Positions 20,965 to 34,100 of a stretch of 57,691 bases of DNA are shown here, piece after piece. This stretch comes from Zygnema cylindricum (lineage: Eukaryota; Streptophyta; Zygnematophyceae; Zygnematales; Zygnemataceae), in the NCBI GenBank assembly GCA_037447655.1, contig JBBHKE010000028.1, forward strand, positions 107,377 to 165,067, in the 5' to 3' direction. Below the pieces are notes generated by a model. It searched no databases, was not told where the DNA came from, and worked only from the letters and a program-made list of their open reading frames with translations. The number at the start of each line of letters is the position of its first letter. The stretch's first letter is position 1. Position numbers and translations under genes: made by a program.

Positions 20965-21538
20965 CACCGTCAATCGTTATTGGGGTTTAGAAATTATTAG
21001 TGTTAAAAATAAATTAGCGTTATTAACGCTAATTTGGGTTTTTCAAGAAACCGAAAAAAAATGTTTACTCTAATTGATCCATAACGCTGATTTGGGTACA
21101 ACGGATATGCAATCATGATTTTCACAGTGAAATAGCTAAAAGTACAAAATTGTACATCGTCGCATCCTTTTACTTTAATTTATTCATAACTCTAATTTGG
21201 GTTTTCTGCCATATAATTAATACGCGATCAATATCATACACTAAAATGGGTACAATTTCATTTTTCATTTTATTCTGAGTGCAGTTTTACATGCGATCGC
21301 GATTATTTTAGTCAAAATTTCGTAATGTTTTACTTAACAAAGTACAATTTTATTTGGACTGACACTTTTGTACACCACACTATTCAATAAGATCATAAAT
21401 TATAATTATTAACGCTAATTCACCAGAACCTTACTTAACGTAGAAAAAAAAAAGTGTTGTTAATTCTATTTCAGGTTTTGGGGTCAAATTTTGGCAGTGC
21501 CGATATAACGTTCATAACGCTAATAACGATTGGCGGTG
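20965..21538. mobile_element. TACACCG-ended element
   Basis: Left TA|CACCGTCAATCGTTATTGG, right CGCTAATAACGATTGGCGGTG|TA. The internal motif TTAGCGTTATTAACGCTAA recurs and is self-complementary. No coding. Confidence 0.6.
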
Positions 21539-21539
21539 T

Positions 21540-22110
21540 AGTCTACAAGTGTGAGAGTTTCCTACGTGTGGAAAATCTCTTTAAAGTGGAATGTCGATTA
21601 GAGCTGAAAATCTTCAAACCTTTCTTCTTGAATAGAAACGGCCCACTTTGCAGGTGTTAGTAAATGTTTTCTATCCTTGTCACATGACGAGTGTACAGCC
21701 ATGGCGGCCGCATAGTGAAAATTAGCATCCCACGTGGCACACCTCATGGCATATTATTTTGCAGTCCAGAACCAACTCCAAATTTGGAGGCTACGTGTAC
21801 TTCCTTTTTCCCTCGTTTCAACTTCCACTCTTCCCTTTCTTTCTTTTGATATGTTGTTTATGTTTAAACACGTGACAAATCTCTAACGGCTTCGCTCTTT
21901 ACCAAAATTTTGTCGCTATTGCGTCACGTTTGTCCTTATTGTTGTTGTTGTTGAGGCTGCTCTGGAGGCAGTCAAGGTGGCATTCCATGGGAGATTTTTG
22001 GATATTTGATGTTATGAATATGTTAAATTCGTTTTTTTTCATATCTCCTGGGACAACGACAGTCAAGCAACTTCAATGTGATTCTCGCTCCGTGCACGCT
22101 CTTCTGTTTT
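21540..22110 (-). repeat. Dispersed repeat R1, copy B (inverted)
   Basis: Inverted counterpart of 5270-5950, with the shared landmarks CCACGTGGCACAC, CAGCCATGGCGGC, AACACGTGACAAAT and GAGCGAGAATCACA (complement at about 22080-22100). The reading frame that looks like a signal peptide in copy A is stopped here. Confidence 0.55.
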
Positions 22111-22777
22111 ACAATTCAATAAGGAGAATACGACGCGGGCCATATTTTAGTTTGTGGTCGTGATGTACTTTGGACATTGTATGATTAGCGTTCCGTGCGC
22201 GGACGGTGCATGAAAGGAATTATCAAAATTTTCGTGGCGTACGGGGTAAGATACACATTTCATCCTTTTCTTCTCTCATAGGAGAAAGCGCGTCTACCAT
22301 ATTTTCCGTTCATCTTTTTCTTCCTGCGTGCCTTATTCAAAAAGGCATCGCCTATGTTTTTCTAATCGTGCTTGCCACGTTGGATTATTTGTCATCTAAA
22401 TTCATGTTTTCAGCTATACATTTCATCCTTGCAGTAGAAAAATATGGATTGTTAAGAGACGAAAGAAGTGAGGAGCGAAAAGAGAGAAGGCCTTCTATAA
22501 AAATCCTACTCCCATTTTTTTATAGAATTTCTTTTTGGTTGTTTGTTCATTGGTTCTGTAAGTTTCGGTTGTGATGTCCTAGTCTCCAGTACTTTCAATT
22601 GGAACCGTAGTTAGCTTTTCGAGTCACGGACGAGGCAACGGCCAAAGAGATCATGTTGGCGGCCATGAACATTACATGGAGTTTTCAAATTTCGAAGTAC
22701 AAAGATGAGGTGTTCAAATGTTCTTCGTTTTTAATCTTCTTTGTACGCCTCATGACTTGCACATCAAAGAAAAATAA
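22111..22777. other. No recognisable feature
   Basis: AT-rich. A 122-residue frame at 22206-22574 with hydrophobic stretches has no recognised domain, no promoter-like or splice context, and is not repeated elsewhere in the window. I do not call it a gene. Confidence 0.4.
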
Positions 22778-23690
22778 TGGATTATTGATTCAGGCGCTTT
22801 GCACCGCTTGTGCACTAACGAGAAGTTATTTCCGGATGTGGGCGCATTAAACATCCTAAAACGAATATCTGTTACTACTGGCCATGTTATTCATGTGAGT
22901 TCAATGGGAACCGTTTCCTTACATTTACTTACGTTTGACAATAACACCGTTGAAAAAGTAAACGAAACAACGTTAAAAGACGTCCTATTTATTCTTAACG
23001 GTTTTGCAAAATTACTTTCCGTACCACAAATTCAACAAATTCGTTGGAGCGTAGTTTCGCACGACAATGGCTCCATCCAATTAGTGAAGCAAAATGGAGT
23101 CGTTGTAGGAGAAGGCTCCTTATTCGATTCCCTCCACAACACCCTCTTATGGAAGTGGCCACCATCCAATTCCCTCATTGGCGGCATATTGAGGCAAACG
23201 ACGATATATAAAGAGGATTTAAGCTTGTGGCATCATTTGATATGTCACAACTTCAAGGGAAATTTAAAAGAAATGATGAAATTCGCTTTTGTTCATGGTC
23301 TTAAGATAAAAAATGATTCGCTTGACTGCATCCCAATGCGGCTTTTTTGGCGCTTGACAATATCTACTGACCACAAAAACAACCGCCAAAAGATGAAGTT
23401 GTATGCATGCACTAAGGTAAATAAGACTCTTAGTCATCTTACAATATGGGACGTCAACCAGATAAATAGGCATGGCGTTTGATTTGGCGATTTGTGGATT
23501 GCATCAGATATTGTTATGTTGATTGAGGAGGATATTACGATATAAAGAAATCTACTCATGGGTACTCTTTTGTTTTTGGTGGGGCGATAATCTTTTGGAG
23601 TGCGCAACTCATACCAGCTATCATTTTGAGATTAACCGAATCAAAATATATGGTTGAGTTTAGAACAATTGTTTGCGTTTATGTTACATT
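22778..23690 (+). pseudogene. Copia-3 remnant: protease to pre-integrase, then RNase H scrap
   Basis: From 22778 the plus frame reads a copia protease (WIIDSGALHRLC, with the DSG catalytic triad) and continues through LKDVLFILNGFAKLLSVPQ into the GAG-pre-integrase motif (DLSLWHHLICHN) up to about 23330. It resembles the same region of Copia-2. The integrase core and most of RT are missing. At about 23527-23690 the plus strand resumes with an RNase H piece (STHGYSFVFGGAIIFWS ... TESKYMVEF). Between them lies an inverted fragment. No LTRs found. A stop directly precedes the protease start. Confidence 0.75.
23332..23473 (-). pseudogene. Inverted RT/RNase H junction fragment of Copia-3
   Basis: The minus frame reads VDVPYCKMTKSLIYLSACIQ and VVSRYCQAPKKPHWDAVKR, matching the plus-strand Copia-2 segment near 35430-35570 (VPYREAVGSLMYLS, SRFCQVPKKIHWEAVKR). 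It lies between plus-strand protease and RNase H pieces of the same element, so it is an internal inversion. Confidence 0.72.
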
Positions 23691-23699
23691 TCAAAACAA

Positions 23700-26600
23700 A
23701 AAGCTAAACCTTGATTTATATCCAAAAAAAATTGATGAATAATCTTGGTTGTACGTTACTTTACTTTTAAGATAATCCATATTTGAGACCGAAGAAGATT
23801 TGTTTCAATTCTCACGACTTCTTTGAAAGTAACACGATGTAGATTTCTAGCAAATTAATGAATTCTACTAGTAAATAGGAATGAAATCCGTTTATGTATG
23901 GGTTTGAAGTGGTTTATAACATAAATTCGTTAACTTGATTGAGGGTCATAAAATATATTTAACATTTACTTAAAAATATGTAACGATTAGTGTTCGTAAT
24001 TGATAGTGCAAGGTCTATGTTAAAAATGGGTATATGCCCTAACAGGTAATAAGTTGAAGGAGTAAAAATATTTCAAGCCTATTATTTGTGGAGTAATGAA
24101 TAAATAAGTATTTTACGACGCACGCTAGTTGATTTCGTAAGATATTTTGTATATAACGTCATTGCGAGTTATTATAAATTGTGAGTAGTTTTGCTCGAGG
24201 ATTCGTGATGCTAGTCCATGGAAAGTGGTATTTCATTCCTTTTTGCTGGGAAATATAACCCAATGAAAATTAACCTTTGATTGGTTAAAAAACATTACTT
24301 GTTAGTCAGTATTTTATATACTTTTCTAATGATTGGTCAAAAACGAAATTGATCAATGTTTTTTATTTTTGATCTAAATAGACCGCGGAAACCACCGAAA
24401 ACTATACCTCCCCAGCGATGAGAAATATAGGCCAATGAACAATCATGTTGAATGACACCCTCTCTATGCGTGTGCAGAGAACTACGAAAGTTTCATGCAA
24501 AACACATACCATAGCTTCGTCCAAAATGAAACTCTAAACAATATATAAACATTCTCAACATATGAATCAAGTACAGCATAACATCCACAAAACATTTGAG
24601 TTTCACTTCAGACTTTCCATTTAATAAACAAAGGAAAAATAAAACTATGGCTTACTCTTAAGCACCTTACATACACTTGACTACTCTAAAATACTACATC
24701 TTTGGTCCCTGCTTTCCATAACTCATTTTTAATTTATTTAACAAAGGTCATATCAATATATACACTTGTGAGTTATTTACTAATAGCTACTTGTCCTACG
24801 TAAATTTAATAACGGACATAAACTAGTAACTTCCACTAAGTAATATATACAAGTTTTCCCCTAATTTCTATACTTTTAAATAAATGTGATCATAAAACCC
24901 ACTATAAGTCTCAATTGGACAAAGTAGGATTTGTCATGTGCATACTCTTACATAATATTTTGCGTTGTTGTGCTATTTGAGGTGAATTTGGCGTTTAGTC
25001 GTTACCATAGGTTGTGTTTAATCCGATGGCACCTTGAATAACATATCAAATGTTGCCGCGGGAACCTACTAAATAGCGTGAAGTAATCGACAACGTTGTC
25101 GCACTTGTCTTAAAAAATATACAGAGAAAACGTTCCTCTGTCGTGACGCGAGTACATGTTCATTAGCAAAATTTCATCGCATAGTAGAAATGTTATCCGT
25201 ACCGTAGGTGGTCTTTTGCCATAAATGTCGCCTTTTTGTTAGTACCTGTGAAGAATCTTTATTCTTGATTGTCGTAGTCGCATAATCGTCCACTTGCACA
25301 TAAGTGCTTGTTCGTAATGTCGCTAATAAGTTGCGTGATGCTCACGAATAATAATGCGCCAGGTGATCATATTCGAGTCGCTTTTAGAAACCTAACCTCC
25401 AAATAATACCAAATTACGTAAACCATGAATCGTTTACTCCCCCAAATTCCCTATATCTCATACCTCTTTAATAAGGCTACACTAAAACACGTGTACGAAA
25501 CTAAGTCTTTATAACAACTTATTCTTGTCATTAACAATCCAGGTAACTCCATATAGCGAGTAGTCAAAGCGAAAGAGTCGTTAAGTCAATTAGCAGAATC
25601 CCCTTTTTCACTAAATTTCAATGCATTCTCTTAAAAATAGTGAAAGTTTGGGTCTAATACGCATTTGTACCAGAGGAAGAGAATTATTTTTAAGCAAAAA
25701 CCATGAAGCCAATATCGAATCCCATCACTAAACTATTATGTATTTGGAATCTTAGATACACAAAGTTCACTAGTAAGGCTTGCGGGGCCTTCTCCAATTT
25801 TTTGAAGCTTCCCAATAAAACAATTTTGACCATGCTCAACTGGTTTGAAAGGTTATCATCTCGAGCAACATGCAAGGAGGATGTTTATTAGGGAATACCT
25901 GAAGATCTCACATACTCCACTACGATCGCCCGTTTGTTCATTTTGTCCAATTTTCCCTAGAAAATTCATTACGACGCAATGTAATTTCATAAGTAGTTTT
26001 TCGCACATAATTTTTTTAACACTTGTGTGAAGCCTCATTTTTATTAGCGCAGATTTTTGCATGAAAATTATACGATGTGAAACGAATCCTTTGATTGGCT
26101 AGAAAAGGTTAAGTGTTAATCAAAGATTTTGTATACTTTTGCATTAGTTAGTTAAGGTTAAAGTTGATCAATGATTGGCCCAAGTAAAAGCTTATTCAAA
26201 GGAGTGTAAACTTTAGCGTGACTATTCCAAGGCGATAATGAGATATATAGCTTGTGGAAAACGGAATTCAACATCTTTTTATTTGGAGAAATAACGTAGA
26301 TATTCATGTTTTTTTTTACAAAAAGTTAGTCTTGAGTGAATTAATCTAAAATTGAGCAATTGCATCTTGCAATTTAAATATCTTACTAGCTATCGATACA
26401 ATTTTTGTAGTCAAGAAAGTACATAATTTTATAGGGGGGCCAAGGGAAAATACGTGAAAAGAAGTGTTGAGCCAAGAGGGCCAAAGACCAAGCTAGTTTA
26501 TAAAGTCTTCATTCTTGAATATGAGCGTTTTCCATGTTAGTGTTGTTTTGAATTCATAGAATAAGTGAATGAGAGTTAATGTCCTAATGGGATTTGGGAG

Positions 26601-28250
26601 AGTTGGAAACTCATACATCAGTCCTCCATTATCTTTGTGGTTTTTACATCTAGTTAATAAATGAATGGAAAGCTTCAGAGATTGAAAATGTTTGTCTCTC
26701 CTATCTTCAAAAATTACATCCTCAATAAATCTCGTTTTTTTGCCAAACAGGCCACCACAACAACGGTTGTTTTTACGACCACGATGTCGATCCCTACTTT
26801 GAACCTATCATTTTTGACATAGCATTACAAACTCACGTGACCCCCTCTACCTAAAGATAATAGTATTTTGCCTTATACATATACAGCAAAGGCATGTGAT
26901 TGAGCATGTGACTTGAAAAGCAAGTCATATGGATAAAGTTAGAATGAGTCAGCTGGTCCTTCTAGTTATTGATTATTTCTTGCCTTTTGCCTCTACTCGT
27001 AGGCCTCCTCCTATGACGCCCTTTCTTTCTCGAAGGTAAGTCAAATTTGCAAATTTGAGAACGTTGGTAATCAAGACTCTGATGGATGTAGTTCCTCTTG
27101 AAGAGCTCACCCGATTACCGTCGCTTGGTTTGAGGTAGTTAACTTTATTTTTTCCGAGTTGTATGGTCTTTCACAAAAAGGATCTCCTTAAGAAGAACTA
27201 AGTTATTTAGTAGTACATCATCAGATCACTCACTTTGTCCTCCTCCGTATTTAGACTCGAATATTTTAGAGTTGCGCCATAATAATATTGTATCTCTTAA
27301 TGAAGTCGTCAACGAAATCACTAAAGTTTACCTTAAATTACATGAAGTCAACTATGCCCTAATGAAGGCTGTAAAAAAAATAAAAATTTGTGGGCATCAA
27401 ACAAATTTGTTGATCATCTTCACTCCCCTTATCCAAATCCGAATCATCAACCACAACAAGTTTAATTTATCTTCTTATTTGCCTTTTTATCATCAAGACC
27501 ACCATTCAAATCTCCATCATCAGAATCTATATCACGATTATCAAACAAATTCGACTTACATCTTCGCTTTGCCTCTCCGATAAACTCATTAACATGTCGA
27601 AAAAGGCCATCAAAGAGGTTCCGAAGTTACTTAACCAAAAAAATAACCCCTTCTCTCTTTTGGCTAAACCGATCAGTGGGAAAGGTGTCATTTTATTGTG
27701 CCCTTTCAAAATAAAATCCGTTATCCTAGGTCTTTAAGAAGTTTCTTTTGCACAAGGTGAGTTATCAGGTTGATATGGTCGAGGACTAACCAACGAAGAA
27801 ACTATCATAGGAGGTTTGTTTTTCTTAGTACCCATGGCTACCACACTAGCTACACTTTACACACAAAGGAAAACACCTGCTCTAAAAGGAAATAGAAGGA
27901 TCGATATTCAGCAAAAACTAAAAAACATTTACAAACTGAAATAAGCAGGTGGATAAAGATGATCGTCATGAAAGCAAGAGAGAGGGATTCGGCCAAAGTA
28001 GCTAATCTCTATACAAATTATAAACCTTTGGTCGCCGTTTTGGAAACCTTTAAATAAGCGGTGCCTGTTTTTCCACGCATTGTCTATTCCTAGTACAAAA
28101 GTGCATATAACAAGACAATATGTAAACGGGCACTGTCCATAGAAATGTAACAATATGTAAACATGCACGATCAGACGTGTAATGGCCACCTAACGGGATG
28201 TAACTTACAAAGTAGGCCATCAACAAAACATTTTTCCGTCTCGCCAATAG
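23700..28250. other. 4.5 kb of AT-rich DNA without a recognised gene
   Basis: No convincing coding exons, RNA genes or element ends. A weak duplication links about 24270-24350 with 26080-26160 (CCTTTGATTGG, TATACTTTT). Around 27390-27560 the minus strand holds an Asp-rich stretch ending in CLM that faintly recalls the copia gag-protease spacer; too weak to call. Confidence 0.5.
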
Positions 28251-28344
28251 AATGTATCATTTCGAAACCGCAGAAAGCGGCTTCGACGCGAGTTTAAAAA
28301 CCGACAATATACAAAACCGACAATTGTAGTAAAAAATCCCACGG

Positions 28345-28465
28345 GTGACGTGCACCGTATCGTGCACGCATGCAGAATATCGCGCGTGCGAGCACAATAT
28401 TGTGCGTGCGTGCGCGATATCGTGTACGCATGCAAAATATTGTGCGCGCATGCGTCCGATACCAT
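28345..28465. repeat. Alternating purine-pyrimidine palindromic repeat (Z-DNA-prone)
   Basis: Units of about 24-26 nt combine AATAT(T/C)G(T/C)GCGTGCG with CG(C/T)ATGCA(A/G)AATAT. Almost all bases alternate purine and pyrimidine (GTGCGTGCGTGCGCG, GCGCGCATGCG). Every unit is a near palindrome. It reads open in several frames because of this periodicity; not coding. Confidence 0.7.
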
Positions 28466-28716
28466 GCGGCATGACAGGTGGTATATTTCTCCAAGAAGTT
28501 TGGAGAATCTCAACGAATTTTTAGTAAACATCTTTTGTAAAAAAAAAAAAAAAAAAAGTACGGCCTAGTACGGAAAGGTACTTTCTCCAGTAAACAACCC
28601 CACTTTTCGCCTGATGGAAGGTTACCCTTAGGGTATGGTTACATCAGGAGGTCTTTGTAATAGTACGGACAACAACATTTCTGTATTAGGGTACTTTCGC
28701 ACGTAACCGAAACTTA

Positions 28717-29495
28717 GGGTTTGTCCCCATGTACTTGTAACTTAGCGAACTTACTTTGTATTTTAACGCGGATCCGCCGGACCCGGTTTTGAAGTGTCCC
28801 TATGTCTGTAATGACGAAATCGTAACTTACGCATGTGACGATTGTATACGTCAACAATATCTGTGACGGTTGTTAACGTCTACGATCTGTAGTCGCACGA
28901 TATTTTTTGGAACTGCTTGTGACGTCGCATGTCTTACCGTGACATTGTAGACGTAGCGCATTCCAACCTGTGCCGTTTCACGGTTGAAGACGAGGCGCTT
29001 TGCCCTTGCGACTCTTGTACGGTCGACGTGAAATGGCATCTGAATTTGAAAAACCACTGCAAAAAAGAAATTCGTACTGGACGAAAACGGACAAATCCAA
29101 ACAAATTGTGTACTTTTATTTGTCGTATTGGAGTGCAAACGGACAAAAAATAGTGAATTCTGTACTTATATTTGTCCTTAGAAATCGTATGAAAATTTCG
29201 AATATTTCGACACGTGCGAATATATGTTCTTATTTGTTTATAGAAAATCCATAGTTTTAAAACACATCGCGCATGTGTTTTAAAGATAAGGTTGAAGATG
29301 ACGTTTTTTGCCGTCAAAGTGGGTCAAAAAACACAAGACGACAAATTTTTGTACATCGTAAGTTCGAGGATGAAACATATTGTACTCTACAAATTTGCGA
29401 TTCCTTCGTACGGTTGGAACTTAGGCAGTACGGCGCTAAGTTTTACAGCAAAACAACAGAAAAAAACCCTTACTTATGCACATGGGGACATACCC
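28717..29495. mobile_element. 0.78-kb TTA-type inverted-repeat element (MITE)
   Basis: Left GGGTTTGTCCCCATGT, right complement GGGTATGTCCCCATGT (15 of 16), with TTA on both sides (28714-28716 and 29496-29498). The left arm (GCGGATCCGCCGGACCCGG, GTGACGATTGTATACGTC) matches the right arm of 13438-16722; the right arm matches its left arm. No coding capacity. Confidence 0.75.
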
Positions 29496-29499
29496 TTAG

Positions 29500-30430
29500 T
29501 CTTGTTACTTTGTTTTTTAGCGAAGATTTGCCGTACAGCTTTCAGAGCATTCGAATGTAAACCCAAAAAACTTTGTTACTTTACAAAGGTGACTCACGTA
29601 GATGTGTACGAAACAATTTGACAGATGATGTGGTACACAAAGTGATGCGAAACTTCAACTCGGCTGCAAATTGAGACATCCAACCGCGCGTTGTACACTC
29701 TTTGTGACTTCGGGACATTGTCGACGTGGAGGTTTTCAGCACTCTGCCGTACCTGCTCCGATATTCCACAGAACGCCCCTCTCTTCTGTGCCGTGTCGTG
29801 CCTTTTTACTTTCCCCCACCCTTCTTCGCCATTCTTGCAAGGATACAAAGCATATTAACATAGTGTATTCAAATAGGGCAGAGGACAAACATTTACGGTC
29901 TTGTATGCAACTATATATGTTCAAACGTACATGTGACATTGCCAAATGTTGTTGGGTATTTTTAATAAGCTCATTTTAACATTAAACAGTTTGCAATGTG
30001 AAGTATTTTCTTATATTCAGTTTAACGCAGTATTTGAAGGTTGCTTTCGACTTATAATAATTGTTTTTACAGCCAACAATCTGAACTGTATTTTTTTTTT
30101 CAGTTCACTACACAATGTGTACACTATTTCTGGGTTGCTTTCGACTTAATCCAAAAAATGACACTTGTCTTGATGACGACCATCCAAATTGTCATGTAAA
30201 CGTTCTTGGACTACGGATGACATGGACCTTCATGAGTAGCGGTTTTGATCTGTTGCATGTACGGTGACAACGGTTAGTCAACTTTTTTCTTTATATTACA
30301 CTTTTTTGTACAATACTATCGATTATGGGTTTAGCAAAATAACTTATACTACAGATGTTTAGTGTGATCTATTACATTCTAATTTCAGTTGAATAGCATA
30401 TCCAACAATTTTGTTTTAAGTTTTCTTACA
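29500..30430. other. No recognised feature
   Basis: AT-rich, with short hydrophobic frames but no domain, splice pattern or repeat ends that I can support. Confidence 0.4.
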
Positions 30431-30660
30431 CTTGGCTTCAAATTTTAGTGTTTCTATTCTAATTTGTATTTTATGGCCATGTCTATGTCTCGCCCATTGT
30501 TACAATCCTCCCCTATCGCACTCTGTCGTTGCCTCTATCTCTTTGTCTTTTGGCTTTATGTCTTGCTGTCTCTGTCACTCTGCCTTTGTGTTCTGTCTCT
30601 TTGTCACTTATCTATTTGTCTTGTCTTTTTGTCCATGTCTCTTTGTCTCTATCTCGTTGT
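30430..30660. repeat. CT-rich TGTCTCT microsatellite, left part
   Basis: Imperfect TGTCTCTGTC-like repeats end abruptly at the Copia-2 5' LTR and resume at 37648, so it is one locus split by the insertion. Confidence 0.7.
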
Positions 30661-31179
30661 TGTTAGAATCAATGTTGTAATCAGCCGTCGGGGTCTGTCG
30701 CGCCGCCAGCTAGGTTGGCGTTATGTGAAGATTGTGGTTTAGATTGGTTTGGAGTCATTAAGTCTAGTTGTACAGTTTTGTTGTACCTTGGTCTCGCGAA
30801 GATTTAGTTTGAGGACGACCAAGTATTTTGTTTCACTTGGTGTGTACGGTTAGTGGGTTCGTTTTGTCTTTATTTGTTCTTGTTTGTACGTGTGTTTTTG
30901 TACCTTGTACTATGTCGTTTCGCGTATAGACGCGATTTGATTTGTACGCACTCAGTGCGCACTTTATAGTTTGGTTTGTTCTTAGTTTGATTGTGTGACG
31001 TTACACTTGCAGTACTATATACTCCAGCTTAGAGGGAGGGAAAAATTAACCTTTTTGTGGGGGAAAATGTCCGTGAAATATATTGGCTTTCGTGGACAAA
31101 TTTCTCTCGTCTGAATGTTTTATTTTTATTTTGCTTCCGCTGTGATCTTGCACTCTGCATTTTGTGTAAGATCCAATCA
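30661..31179 (+). repeat. Copia-2 5' LTR
   Basis: TGTTAGAATCA...AATCA, 519 bp. Unlike the other LTR families here it has no ATG 20 nt before its end. Confidence 0.9.
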
Positions 31180-31181
31180 AT

Positions 31182-31193
31182 TGGTATCCGAGC
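31182..31193 (+). promoter_or_regulatory. Copia-2 primer-binding site (tRNA-iMet 3' end)
   Basis: TGGTATCCGAGC, two bases after the LTR. It differs by one base from the TGGTATCAGAGC complement of the tRNA-iMet 3' end used by most plant copia elements. Confidence 0.85.
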
Positions 31194-34100
31194 TTGTGTG
31201 CTCCTTTGAGGTGTAGAAAGGTGGCTAGTTTGGCCGCCATGGGGAGAAAGAAGAAGAATACCCCTTCTCGTATGATGCCTTCTTCTTCTACGATGATTCC
31301 TCGACCTCCGGATCCGGATCCTATCCGGATCCTCCGGATCCAACCGAATCCGAATCATCGTCGGAACTGGAAGTAGAAACTCCATTTGCCTTCACCGGCA
31401 AAACTTTTGAGGAGGCCGTTCCGATCGATCCGATCGGACAAAAGAAGAAGAATGAGGGGAAAAAGAAGGAGGAAGATGACGCGATGGAAGATCGTCTTCA
31501 AAAATTGATGGATGGTCTTTTCTGATATGTTGATCAACGGATCTCGGAGACGAACCGTGTCACGAGACCTCCATTTTTCAGAGATCCCATTCTGACACAA
31601 AGCGTCGTTGATACGGAAGGAGATGAGGAGGAGATGAAGGAATTGATTCGAAAGGGGAAACTGCCCATCGATGACGATTGGAGTGAAGGGGACGAGCAAG
31701 TTGAATCTATGTCCGGAAAAATTGTCATTTTCAATGGGACGAATTATCAATCGTGGAAGAAATATATCAAAGGCCAATTTAAATTAAAACGCCTTCGGAA
31801 GGTGGTAAAAGGGGTGGACAAGATGCCTACCTTGGATCGGAGAGCTTATCATGTGTGGACGAAGAAAAATCTTTCCGCCGTTGGCGGTTTATTCCAATCA
31901 TGTAGCACTTCTATTCACGATTTATTTCTTATTCGAAGATTCGCCCATGATTGTTGGGTGGCCCTTGAAAATCATTTTGAGAAGAGCCTTCAAAACAAGG
32001 GGCAATATGTTTATACCGATTATACATCCTTCAAAGTGAAACCAAATGAATCGATCGATGAGGCCGCAAAGAGATTTAACATTATTATCGAGCAACTCCC
32101 AAATATGGGGAAATTCATTGAAGAGAATGATAAGGCATCGGACTTCACCCATGCCTTACCGAAGAAGATGATACACTTACGGGACATTCTCTTATCAAGG
32201 GATTCGAACACCTTGGATTTGATCATTACATTCCTTAAATCGACCGAGGCGAATCGCCCGAGCTCATCGAGGGAAACCCAACCGACCGGTTCCCTCAATG
32301 CGGCAACACCGAAAACACCCGATCTAAATTATTTTCGGGGAAGAGGAGGAAAGAGAGGGGGAAATCCGAGAGGAAGAGGGGGAAGAGGACACGAAAGGGC
32401 CAGGAGATTTCCTTCCCAGCCCGGATATTCACATCTGACCAATATTGCATGTTTTCAATATGGCAAACTTGGTCATATGGCGGCTTCTTGCCCGAATAAG
32501 GAGCGCCAATGTCACTTTTGCGGGAAATGGGGTCATATAAGCCCCCAATGTTACTCGAAGGCCAACAATGGAGGCGGCGTTGGAAGAGGAGATCGCGGCG
32601 GTAGGGGAGACGGCGGCGACCAATACAGTGGGCGCGGCGACGGTCGTTTTGGCGGCCGCGGTGGCCGCGGAGGTCGCCATGTAAGAGGAGGAGGACATTT
32701 TATGGGCGACGATCAATTTGAAAGAGGAGGCGAAGGGGCGCAAATATTTTCCGCCCTTAACTTTTCGCTTGATGTTTTGGCAGGTGCTACGCAACAAGAA
32801 AAGGAGTGGATTATAGATTTTGGCGCGTCACACCACGTATGTACTGACGCGTCACTATTTGATGATTTTCGCAAACTCACGGTACCAAAACGAATCACTG
32901 TCGCAAGTGGACAAGTGATTTCAATAAGTACAGTGGGTACTGTACTTTTGGAATTACCTAATTTGGACGCAAGTGGCATAGAAAAGGTTACGCAAACCTA
33001 ACTAACAAATGTTTTGTACTTACCTGAAGGTTCATTGAACCTTCTCAGCGTACCACAGATTCAGCGTGCAGGCGTGAGCGTATTTTTGTATGGCGACTTG
33101 ACAATAAAAATTGTACAATCAAATGGTGTACAAATAGGCGAAGGAGAAGTCACAGATTTAGTCGCTTAATATGGCGTCGGCCGAAAGCGCACCCAAATTC
33201 TGGTGGTATTATTTCGCAAATCTACGAGTTGAAAGGCGATTTAACTTTGTGGCACCATCGTATGTGCCTTACATCCGAGGGGGGTTTACGACGCATGATT
33301 AAGAATGGAAGTGTTAGGGGATTGGACTTGGCGTCGGGAGAGAAAATTAACGGGTGCAAGGGATGTAGTAAGGGGAGACAAATCTGAAAGCCGCATCCGG
33401 CGAAGGATCCAACACATCGATCTAAGCATCCGCTTGATCTTGTGCATATAGATTTATGCGGGGACGTAAAACCGGAGAAGATTGGAGGAAACAAATATAT
33501 TATGGTGGTGGTGGACGATTTCTCTCGCTTCATATGGGTAATATTACTTAAACACAAATCCGAAGCAATTTTACGCTTTCAAGAGAGGCATGTGATGGCC
33601 GAAAGGCAATCTGAGAGAAAATTAAAATCTAATAGATCGGACAATGGAGGGGAATTTCTTGCTTTTGATCCTTATTGCAAAGAGTGGGGAATTTCTCACC
33701 AATATACCGCATCTTACTCACCGGAATCCAATGGAGTGGCGGAAAGAAAGAACCCTACGCTTCAAGAAATGGTACGATTCATGGTACACGGATCCGGGAA
33801 GAGTAGTCATTTATGGGGCGATGCAATTTTAACGGTGAATTATATTTGCATTCGGCGAATTACATCGGTTTCGGGTGATAAAACTCCGTATGAGTTGTGG
33901 TATGGGCGAAAGCCTACCCTACACCACATTCGGATTTGGGGATGTCGTGCGTCGGTTTATATTGAAGTACAAAAGAGGAAGGGCAAGTTTGCATCAAGGA
34001 GTTGGAGTGGTTATTTCGTTGGATATAGTGAGAAAGGGAGTCTTTATCGAGTTTATGATCCGATTCGAAATATCATTGAAGAATCGAGAAATGTGGATTT

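Noticed and set aside
22206-22574. 122-residue frame with hydrophobic segments
   Set aside because: No domain, no splice or promoter context, in AT-rich DNA where such frames occur by chance.
27390-27890. Asp-rich minus-strand stretch ending in CLM, possible copia gag-protease spacer
   Set aside because: No zinc knuckle, protease motif or LTR nearby; too short and interrupted.
28220-28568. Arg/Thr/His repeat frames on both strands
   Set aside because: Read from the palindromic alternating purine-pyrimidine array.
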